Below, in pieces: positions 14,020 through 26,000 of a stretch of 64,000 nucleotides of DNA (the first letter of the stretch is position 1; the number at the start of each line of letters is the position of its first letter). Both the position numbers and the translations under genes were made by a program. The DNA is from Zhengitettix transpicula. Its lineage: Eukaryota; Arthropoda; Insecta; Orthoptera; Tetrigidae. Under the pieces are notes generated by a model that saw nothing but the letters and a program-made list of their open reading frames with translations, did not search any database and was not told the DNA's origin. The stretch covers positions 97,330,532-97,394,531 of the forward strand of contig CM073591.1 in the NCBI GenBank assembly GCA_037074705.1. The letters are read 5' to 3'.

Positions 14020-17000
14020 CATACGCTCTGTGTATTTATTTATAAGATACTATTGTAATTATTTACAATTCATGACTCATTCAACATCCTTTAATCCCAG
14101 CTTCTCTACAGGGTCTACCGAATATGACCTAATAATACACTATGTCAAACCGCGATGAAACACTCAGAAAAATTAAACGTAAGTATTATAGTGTTTTTCA
14201 AACTGGAGTCGATTTGACCTTGAAGGCATTCCCTGCGCCGACGAATCAAATTCCATATTCCGTATAAATACTTTCTGAAACGTTAGTAAAATACTATTGT
14301 AGCTTTCTATGAGTAATGTATTTTGTTAATCAGAAAACCTATGGATGTCATTATATGTTGTAATGTTTGCTTGTCGTGACCGAAGTCACCAGTTAGACTT
14401 GTTACCTATTATTACTAGAAATAGAAAAAATGTAAGAATTTATACGAAAGATTATATGAAAGTTTGGTAAAAGGGAGATTCGGCGTCAAGATTGCATGAC
14501 GCTTCCAGAATAGGCGGAACAGTGAATTGGGGTAATTCCTTCAGACACAAGTTTGTTAGAAAGAAGATTTATTGAAGACTTATAGAATTACAGGAGGAGA
14601 CCAGGTTTACCAAGCCCAACGAATCTTTAAGGTGACACGAATCCTTGCGACACGCCCCCCCCCCCCACCAGCATAGCCTGACCGCTCCCAATAACCTATC
14701 AATCAGGTGACAACGACCGTCGCGCTAGGACCCACATGCGCTCGATGTTCGCCTCATGGAACCAACACGTGCGAAACTTAGCGTGGGTTTTGCTGATGAA
14801 GATTCAGCCACTATGTATCGCCTCTATCCAGTGGAAAATTACTGAAGCCATCCCATCCTGTAGCTTCCAACGTTCAAAACCGTTGTATAACGCAATAAAA
14901 ATTAATAAGAAATTAATAGTATATGACAATGTGTATGAAAGCAGTAATTAATGTCAGTGTCCCTAATGACTCTGCATGTCCAAAAAATATAAAATAAAAA
15001 CATATTCGCAAGAAAATATATTTGGTACAAGTAAAATCTCATTTATTTATGAATATTAACGATTTTCACCTAACTGAATAACGTGTTTTACATTGATGAT
15101 ATATAACTTTATCTTGTTTTTTGATCATCCTTGTAATTTTATGATAAGATTTGGTAAAAAAAATTCAGAAAGGTTATAAAAAAACTTTAATCCATTTAAG
15201 GTAAAGAAGAAGCATCAAACTAGCATTGAAACTCCCTGGACTTGTATTTGTGGCTTAGGTTATTTTTCGATCTTGTTGAATTGCTTCGTTCCTTATAGTT
15301 GTTTGGAATTTACTGTATACTGATCAACTATTTTCAACTCGATTAATTCAAAATTTCCATTATCAGCCTTCACCCCCCCCCCCCAATCCGAAAAAAAGAA
15401 CCGACGTCATTTATTGATTTCCTTTCCGACGTGTAAAACTGAACATTGGCGAGAAAGGACTCTTCGGCAAGGATCAACAAACATAAATGTCAAGTGCACC
15501 ACGAAGGAACTTCCAAGTCCAAATTTACAGGATATGCATTAGAATTACAACCATAAGGATCATTCAATAATCTCACAAACTTGAGTCTCGACCACATTAA
15601 TGTAAAGGGAAATTCTAAGATCTTCATATCATAAAGCAAGACCAGTGTCGAAATCCAGGACATCTTGAAGCCCCATGTTCTGACATGAAGCTTAACTCCC
15701 CTGCAACTTTAAAACAAAGCCTGTCACATTCACCCCGACCTATAAATTTAGCAGCAAGTCCCCAGTTTCCTAAGTCAGACTCGTAGGCCCTGATAGTTGA
15801 CTTCAAATAAATGGTATGTAGTAAGTCTATTACTTTTAAAAGTGTTCGGAATTTTGTTCCAGACTCTATATACTTATTTTTCTTGTAGACGAACACAGTT
15901 TTTTTCTCATCGAAAAATTAAATACTTTCCTCCTTCTTTCACGCTCTCAATTTCTTGTTTTGTATACAATTGAACATCCGATAACATTATTGCCAAATAT
16001 TTATGTTGTTTCGAGTGGTGAAAGAGGAATATTGGCGCGACTTCTTCCTCTGATCTCACTACAGTCATAGAAAATTAATGAACGAAAATTTTTCTCTTAT
16101 AAATTATTTATCAATAAATACAATGGATTTATACTTAACGTGAAATTCAACTGATCCTCCAGAAGACGCCAAACAGACATGAAAAACCCTGTAAGTTCTA
16201 CATCTCCATTCCGATGCGAAGTTATAGAGTTAAATGGTGGATACTGAAAACAAGGAAAAAGTACAATTTTGGTTTATTAAATTTCAACTTCTACAGATTA
16301 TTGAAAGTTCTAATTATTCGCCAGACCTAAGAGCGTTAGAGTGACTTCTATAAATTCGGTTAAAAGTTGACCCCTCAACTTGGATTAATATATTTTTAAT
16401 TGTGCCGCCAGATCATTTAATCTGAATTTTGTCTATCTTACAGGCTTTATAACCGTTTCCTATCGGTTTTACATCTTTATTTTCGTAAAATCTATTTATT
16501 ACATGTGGATGATGCATAAATATTTAAAGTAGCTTTCTAAGAAGGCAAAATTGATTTGCAAATTTTAAAAAATATATTAAAGCTGTAATGACATATTTAT
16601 GACACAATAATGTATCCAATTTAACTCTTCAGGATAGATATGGCAATGAATACAAACACTTCAGAGATGACTTGGCATCTCGCCTGAATGTTACCTGAAA
16701 GTAGGTGAAATTTATAGCAATTAACGTCTTCCTGCAAATTAATAATCCTTATGAATATAAATGGATTTTATTAAAGTACTGAAAGTAGTGTGTTTGTTTA
16801 TATACTGAAATTGCAAATTTATTTTCTCATTTTGGCTAAATGAACCCTGAGAGATATAGAAACTGAAATACATGAACTTGGAAAATTTTCAAGATTTTTC
16901 AAGAAAGTCTTGCGAAAATAACGTTTGAAATTTTTTTGTTAACGAAATATAAATATTTTGTGTGTTCCTGTTTTAGAGCTGAGATGGGTTAAGACGGAAA

Positions 17001-20000
17001 TATCTCAGAAATAACGTGTTTCAAATGTTACTTTTTTATATAAATGTATAGATTTCTTTTGTATTGACGATAGTGACATTCACTACTAGTATATTCTTCA
17101 AATAAATCTTAAGGAATTTCATAAACTGGATTGTAGAAATTTACAGGGTTCAGGATTCCCTTCCTTCATGATTTAGCAAAATTTTGCGTTCATGTCGTGA
17201 TGTCCTCTGTCTGTGGTGAGCTATGTTCTATTGGGATGCTGGCGTTAAATCCATAGAAGGTGGCTTACTGTCAATCAGCTCGATAATCCCAGGAGTTACT
17301 AGGCACTTCCTAAAATTACACCGATCATTAATGTTTATCCAGATTTTAGCATACTCTGTACGGGCTTTAAGTGACGTTTTTCGGTTGCTAAACAAACCTT
17401 TGTGCTTCTTATAATAGGTACAAGCATAGTGATATAAATAAGGTATAGCCTTAAAAATCTATCAAAACTAAATTAATATAGTAATGACGAAAAATGAGAA
17501 ATATTTCTGTAGGTTTTAAAGTATCATACTTTCAAATTTTCCGTTGCCAAATAAAATCATTTCATTATCGAATTATTTGAATCTCATACAATTTTCCAAA
17601 AGAAACATTAACTTTTTTCTATTATGATAAGTAATACCAACTAAATTCCATATAACTGAGACTTAATTAAATAAAATTACGTATTGCACATTATAACATG
17701 TGAATTATGAATAGAACATTTCTTTCTTATTTACAGTGAAATATCTAAGAATAATTTTCCCGATATCTGGGTTAATTGAAAGAGCATTAATTTATGAAGA
17801 TAAATATTTAATTCATTCCATATTCAGCGAGGTAGCAATATTTTAATTTTATTAATATATGAAAATATAATTTGAATTCATAATGTGCAGTAAAATTGAA
17901 TTACCTCGACGGCAGATGCTTTCAGAGATAAACCTTCCAGGCTGTGATAGTTTATAGAATCGTTCTTGTTGATAAAATCAAATGAAGGATTTATATACAC
18001 ATTCGTTTTGCCTTGGTTTAATTTAATAATATTATTATGATTTTTAGAAACCAAAAGATGTTTTGATATACAGTCCAATGGCAGAATATTGTCATTATTT
18101 AGTTTATATATAAGCCACGTAGTTCCAATTAGTTCCAGTTTTCCGTATATCTGTAAACATATTAAGTATACTTATAATATACAAAATATACATTTATTAA
18201 GCGTACGCAAAACATTAGATATAAGAGGACCATGCATTTGAATAAACATTCATAAGATTAATATAAATGTAATTGCATTATTTTAAATAACGGAATATTT
18301 TTTGCTATTAAAATATAAATGGTAAAAAAAGATAAATTATGTGCATATTTGATAGAGGTTCATGTTAATTAAAATTACATGTATAATATGGGAATTTATA
18401 GTAATGTATCGGTAGCTCAGAGCCATGTTCGAGCCTAAAGCTTATTTGATTAATTTCGTTCTTCGGTTTGAGCGAAAACATGTCCACTTACTCTGTCACC
18501 CATTAATTACGCTTTCTTTCATCCATTCACTCTCTACAGCGCTGCCCTTTACATTCCAAACCCACTCTCTCACACTTTCTCACAAACGTTTTTTTTAATG
18601 AATGTACAAATATTTATTACCTTCAATCTATTGCTAGTCTGTTGCAAGCGACTAATAAGATATTTTACTATAAGTCCTTAAAAAAATATATTTTTATTTC
18701 TACGGGTTAATAGGTGTTATTCTATAAGACTTATACTTGTGCATCTGAAATACTTTTACATCAAATCTAACTTCTAAACAATTAACATACAAACCAATAC
18801 TGTGAAACTCTAAACTATCTATGATATTTTATTGATAAGTTAACTTCTTCGTTTTTATCTGAATATGTCTTGCTTTTGTTTAAGTCACGTGGTCTATGCC
18901 TCGTTTCCTTCAAAACACTTTATCAACTTCACGCCTAAAGAAAGTAACAAAGTTACTTATGTTATAAACCAGTTTTATCTGTTTATTGGCTACTTCATTA
19001 TCTGTTAATATTATAATACTGACATATAAATATTGAAAAATTAATACAAATAATAGTTCAAATATGTATTAATGGTTATAAACATCGTAAAAATTTTATC
19101 TTGCTACTTAGGGCACTCGTCACAAAACGCAACACGCATGTCACGGGAACTATCCACTGCGGAGAAGGTTCTGGTTGGATGTCAGAGGGGTTTGTGTAAA
19201 TACTAATTCATGAATAGAAAAAAGCTTTCAGATGCTCAAGCCATAAAGGCTTATTATTAAATTGAATTAAAGTATCCGGATGGATAGATATAGACGGACC
19301 AGAAATCGAACACGGGTCTTAAATTCAGGCCATGTAAGAATTGTAATTTAGTAAAAATTGTAGATGTGTCTGTATCTGATCTAATGGATAGACGAATGTC
19401 GCACCCGATCTTTAGTCGATACGGGTAGCACAGTTGGTAGAGCGGAAGCCGGTAATCGTCGATACCGGTTTCGATTACTGGACTGGTTACGATTTTTCCA
19501 TCCTGATACTTCAATTGAAATTAAATATTAAGAATTGTACCAAATTTTTGTAACAAATTCTTACAAATTTTATTTCATATCATTGAAGATTGATGAAAAA
19601 CATTTCAAAATATTTGTACATCGACTCTTTTTTTTGGGGGGGGGGGTGTAGACAGGCTATGTATAGGGTAATCCAGATAGTGGAAACTCCCCTCTTATTG
19701 GATAGGAAATGGATTTGAAAGGGGGGATGGGGAAGGGTAGAGGAAGGTAGCCAAGAGTTAACTAGGGCCCCCGGGCTATATTTTAAGAATCCTACCCGGC
19801 ATTCGCCTAAAGAAATGCAGGACAAACCCTAGAAAAACCTGAATCAGGTAGGTCGGGCAATGGGTACTTGTCCCACGCCCTTCCGATAGCGGGAGAGGAG
19901 TTTTCTGTGGGGACGCAGCATTCTCTTCTCCGTGCCTCGACCAGTTTAGGAGGCAGCTGGCCGACTATTCCAATGGTAATAGCGCACAACTCTTGTCGTA

Positions 20001-23000
20001 TGCCCAAGGTCTGAGACCTCGAAACATACACCTCTCAAAACAGGCCGAGGTGCCTCGGCTTGTGGAAACCTTAGTTCTAAAACGGAGAGGAAAAGGATTC
20101 CCCTAAGGCAGCCTCTTAGTACAACGACTATATATTCTGGTTTATTTATCAAAATTTGTTGCATTAACGACATTGAAATACTTTTCGTACCGTAATCATG
20201 AGTATTATTCTTCTTAATACGATCCTTTCTACTAATGCCAGTTCGTTTATTTTGCATAATTTCATTTCAATAACTTTAAGAAGTGCTTAAAATTTTCATT
20301 TATCGTTTCTACAAGCTTAAAATTCAAAATTACTATCCAAAACAACACATTAATTCAATTATTGGCACCATTATAAATCGTCTGCAACATGTTTAGTTCC
20401 GTTGCTTAAAATTAATTAATAATTTAATCCTATGAATAGAAATCTGTATTGCTGAATATAATTACACGTCTATTGAGAACCTTCTTTAGTCACTAAATGT
20501 TTTAATATTCACTCTAGTCAGTTTGGAGCTGGTCTCGAAAGAAGTGACGTCGATGGCAACGTCACACGTTTTCCCGACGACAATACCCCTATTTCCCGAA
20601 AGGAGCGTTTTTACGAAATGATGCATAGTATTAATAGAACACTTATTATGTTAGTTATCTTATACAGTATTATTATTATTATCGTAAATTCAGTTATTAA
20701 TAAATGCGTGGAACAATTTTAACCAAAATTCGTACACGTGCCGTTTACAATCCAGTAATTTTTTTTTGGGTTGTAGGCAGGCTATATATAGGGTAATCCA
20801 CATTGTTGCAACTCCCCTCTTATAGCATAGGAAAGGCATTTGAAAGGGGGGATGCGGAAGGGTGGAGGAAGGTAGCCAAGGGTTAACTAGGGCCCCGGGC
20901 TATAGTTTAAGGATCCTACCCGGCATTCGCCTAAAAGTAATGCAGGATAAACACTATAAAAACCTGCATCAGGTAGGTCGGGCATTTGGTACTTGTCCCA
21001 CGCCCTTCCGATGGCGGGAGAGGAGTTTGCTGTGGGGTCGCAGCTTTCCCCTCGCCATGCCTTGGCCAGTTTAGGAGGCAGCTGGCCGACTATTCCAATA
21101 GGAATAGCGGACAACTTTTACCGTATGCCCAAGGTCTGCGACCCCGGAACATGCACCTCTCAAAACAGACCGAGGTGCCTCGCCATGTTGGAACCTTAGT
21201 TAAAAATACCAGAGAGTTGTGAAGGCATCCCCAAAGGTAGACCCAAGCAAGAGCTCTCTGGGAAGGTTTACCTGCGAGAGAATCCTCTCGCAGGCTTCCT
21301 TGACAATCCAGTAACAAACACTGCGGACTTAATACAACACTAGCACCTGTATGGCTGAGGGCTGGTATTTTAAAATATGTGAAAACGGTGTATATTGAAG
21401 GCGAAACAACAGTAGGCCTATACGGGGCCGCTGAGATTCATAGTTTCACTCTATGCTTTTTGTGCCTAATTACAACGCCTAAAGGAATTGAGAACACTTC
21501 TAGGAGTGGGCGTGGAATGGGGTAAGAAAAATAATGTGATAAAGAACGATAAAGAGGTTGAATCCGGAGTTATGGTAGTCGCTGAGTTTAATTATGGAAT
21601 TCTGGCACGGTGACGTTAAATAAAACCTGGCGGCTAATGTAAATAATTGGGAGGAAAATATAATTTCAATAAAACTAAAACAGCCATATATAATTTTTAA
21701 ATACCTGAGTCAAAGTGCAACCATATTTTGATAAGTACATTGTATTTGGAAATTAGTTTTATTTTTAGTGCATTTCATTTTATTGAAGTTCAGAGTTGAT
21801 GGCAGACAAATGTAGGTCGTCGCCTTAAGTTTGTGCGGTAGTGAATCTTTATTAGTAGTTATCGATATGGCGAATAGTTAATTTTACGTAGAATTTATTA
21901 TTATTGGCTAAAAGCACTCAGCATACATTTGATGATAATTTTTTGTGCTACGAAATTATTGTACAGGAACAAATATAACTTTGAAATGAATTCTTTATTG
22001 CCATAAATTCGACTCTTAAGACATTAAAGCAAATTTTTAATATTCCACGAGGCTGCTTTCAACCTTTTCATATTTTCACTGATGAACTTAGTACGTCCTA
22101 CAGGAACTTATATGATTTAATTAAATGTAATAAAAGTGAAATGCTTAAAATTTTAGTGAAAAGGAAAATATTAATTATAATAATATAAGCATCAACTGGA
22201 AAACAACAATTGTTTTACATTTTCACCCTCCCTTACACTTTACCTATAAATTGCTTATAAAATATGCAACTTTCATCCAGTCAGTTCCTGTCGTCTTGTT
22301 TACGTCCAGATCTCTTATTCCTCTTAATGATCCTTATGATCTCTTCTGTTTCAGTTTACAGCCTTCCTAATCCAGCGACCATAAATTTTCCCTGCTGTGT
22401 GTTCTGCTCATTGCCCATTTCAGACGTCTAATAAGTCCCATTACGTCTTTTACGTTGGTACTACTTGTCACAAATTCATTCATCGAGCGATCTTACGTAT
22501 TCGTCTCTAACATAGCTCATTCCATAATTCTTTGTACAACTTTGTAAATGTTAATGATAGCATATTCGATTTGCGTTTAATTTATAATCAACGTGTCAAC
22601 CTCCTGTAGTGTAGTCGTCAGAGGTGCAGTGTTCGAATCCCGGCGAGGGCATGGATTTTGTGTGTGATTATGTTTCCATACTGCGGAAGTCCAAAAAATT
22701 TTTTCTCCGACAAAGTAAGAATGCAACAGTGTGTAAAGTGGCTAATGACCTTCGTAGTTGATGTTTTTTAACATTAATAAAAAGAATAAAAAGTATTAGA
22801 AACCATAATTTTCAACAATATTGTGGCCGCAACAGACTGAAGAGCTATTATTATTGTGTGTAAGAAGAAACGACGTCGTGAAAACGAACATTGTTTATAG
22901 TAAACCGACCATTACCTTGAAGTATTTAGAGTCAGTGAACTGCACAGTTTGGAACGTTGGAAACTTGATAACTCCTGATGAGCCGTAGAAATGCTTTGAG

Positions 23001-26000
23001 AGTTGTACGGTAACTACTGGGATCTGCAAATGCCTCCACAGCAGTGCTAGTGTCTTGATTTCACTCAATTCTGAAACGGAAACAAGTTTTTCATGTAATA
23101 TTTTCTTAACAAAGATCATCGCTTTTTTAAACATGTGGTAATTAAGCAGCGACATCAATTATTCAGGTTAAATGGTTTTGTCCGTACTTATTAATTCAAC
23201 TTGATTATTAATTATGTGAATTTATACACAGTCGGCCTACTGTGGTGTAGTGGCCAGCGTCATTGCCTAGCAGCACAGAGGTTACGGGTTCGAATCCCGG
23301 CATGGGCAGGGAAGTTTGTGCTCGTCCTGTCCACGAAAACTGGGGTTAGGACAGAGGGAGAATCAACACTCTGACCACGCCGCACTCCTAAATCCAGAAT
23401 ACGTCCTGTAAGATGACAGTCTGGCAGCTGTCTCGATAGGCCATAGTACTTAACGGGCTGTCGATCCAAGGAGATTAGAATAGAAAATAGAATTTACACA
23501 CAATTAGCACACGAAAATTAGTTTAATGTCATAAAATTATGGACGGGATAATAAAAATAATTTTAACTTGAGCTATCAGTCTGAATTAAATTAAAATATA
23601 AAACATCCGTGTTAGAAGTTTATTAATTAGACAAATAAATAGCCAAATAAAAGGAAAAAATAAGGGCTAAATAAATACCATTCAAAGTTTCTGCAACCCT
23701 TGTCACTTTCATGAGGTTATTTAAAAACGCAAGGGAGCTCAAACCACGTACGAACTAAAAATCTAAAAATATCAGAAATTTTAGAATTTTAAACTTCATT
23801 CCATAAGCTCTTAAATTAATCCCCGAGCCTTTTGACGTTTAGTAATAAAAGGACTTTTACCATTATTTCAGCCTTTTATGGTATTATAAAATAATTTTGT
23901 TTTAATCCACGAGCTATCTGTAAAATATACTTAGAAAATCCACGATATTATCTACTTTCGTTTGTTTTAATTGCAATAATTGTAATTATTTATTAGTACA
24001 AAAATAAATTCACTTTCTGGACGCTAACATAATGTCACTGTCTTACAGGCTTCGCCCTTAACAAATAAACAATTGGATTTCAGGTGTGTGCAGGTGTTTC
24101 TTCTTTGTTATATTATAAATTAAATTTAGGAGATAATAACAAAGTAATTCCTCGGTTACCGATAAAAGTTATTATCAGAACTTTCTAATTTGGTCTCCTG
24201 TTTTCAGTACGGTGTAATTATCGTTCAATCTTTCAACATTCGCTAACTATAGCGTATTTATTTGGTAAAAAAAAGACAATTTAGATTTAAAGAAAGCGTC
24301 AATAAGTGTTGACTCCCTCAAAACAAGGCCATTAATTAAGGACTTTGTTGAGCCTTTGATGTGGTTCAGCCACTGAATATGACTGTGTATTTAATGAGCT
24401 GCGGTAACAAGAACAACAAAAAAAGTGCAAAGTTTGAAGAACCGCTACTTTGTATTTGTTGGTATTATTTTAAACACATTTGATACACAATCACGGATTT
24501 GATGTAAGGGCAACCTTTCCGGATATCATAATAATGTATTGAATATTTATTAAATATATATGATTACTTAAATTAGATTCTTTCCATATTTGTGACCGAA
24601 AATTTTTGGAATATCGACGATCGTATTGTTTAATTTTATTGTCATTATTAATATTTATCTGCAATATTTTTTTTGAAGTGTGAACAGAAGTGAATGTTTA
24701 ATATAATATTACAACTATCTTTTACTGAATAAATCAGCAATGCGACCAATACGTTAGAAAATTCTATTAATTTATTAAACAAAAATTTCGTTTGAATACA
24801 CATCACAATTTTGGCACTTCTTCAGGTAATCAGGTAAAATTAAAGTTCTGAATGTATATATAAGCTAAATTAGAATAAATATTAATTTAAGTCCATGGAC
24901 TGCGTCCTATGACATTCATAAAGTGCGATATCAATGTTCTTTATTGAGTAATCACGATAGGAACATCGACAACTGATGTAGAACTGAAACTTTTCACATT
25001 TATACATAATGTGAACGCTTTATAAAGGATCAGTTACTCTACTGAATATATGAGAATAGCATCTCTGAAGTGTTAAATAAGTAAATTTTCTTAACTGATT
25101 CATGTAACGAAAAACATTACCGTATGTGTTTCAGAATTATAAAGTTTCTTATTTAATAGAACTTATTTAAGTTAATAATGCGCTTTTTTGACCTGATGAG
25201 AGAAATTGAATTTATATCTGTCCCGTAATGCACACTATACTAGGTTTTTTCGATAAATCTGGTAATTTTTATGAAAGAACGGGAAATTTTTCATTATTCT
25301 CGCCATTTTTGGTAGAAATGATCCTTTCAAACTTATTCCTAAAAGTTTTAAACATTTGCCAGTAGTTTATTGTTATCAACCTTTTGTAGGGTTATATGTG
25401 TAGTCATTAAACACTTTCATTGGCAGAGTTTGGCAGCTCCACAAATCAAAACCGAATTGTATGAAGTTCATGCGGACCCTGCACCTGCATTGAAGATGAT
25501 TTACTTCTGGATCAATGTGTTTAAACGAGGTCGCAGAAATACAGAACATGAAACGCCCAATTGAGGTCACCACTCAGGAAAACGTCAAAAAAGGTCACAA
25601 TGCCTTAATGGAATATCGCAGACTAAACGTTGAAAGAGTTAGCTGAAGAAGTACATTTCATCCTCCAAAGAATAATCTGTTGACATTGGACCGAAAACGA
25701 ATTCGGAAAAACATTTCAATGCTGAATATAGCAATGTTTAGACGTAACTCACAATACTTTCTGCGCAGATTCATAACCGTCGATGAAACTTGTATCCATC
25801 AGAACACTCCACAGACCAAAAAAAAAATCAAAACAATGGACTAAAGCTGGTGAAAGTGCACCGAAAAAACCGAAAACCGTTTTGTCATCTGGAAAGGTGA
25901 TGTCCACTGCCTTTAGGGATTATCAGGGTATAATATTCATAGATTTGTAGGAAAAGAGCACAACCATAACTGGGTTCTATTATGCTGCTCTGTTGGATCG

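Noticed and set aside
15624..15896. Minus-strand open frame within IR intron 4 as an exon
   Set aside because: No IR-like sequence or fitting splice sites; exons 4 and 5 already join in phase without it.
25200..25345. Terminal inverted repeats of mariner fossil 1
   Set aside because: No pair of 25-30 base inverted repeats could be matched by eye between the two flanks.
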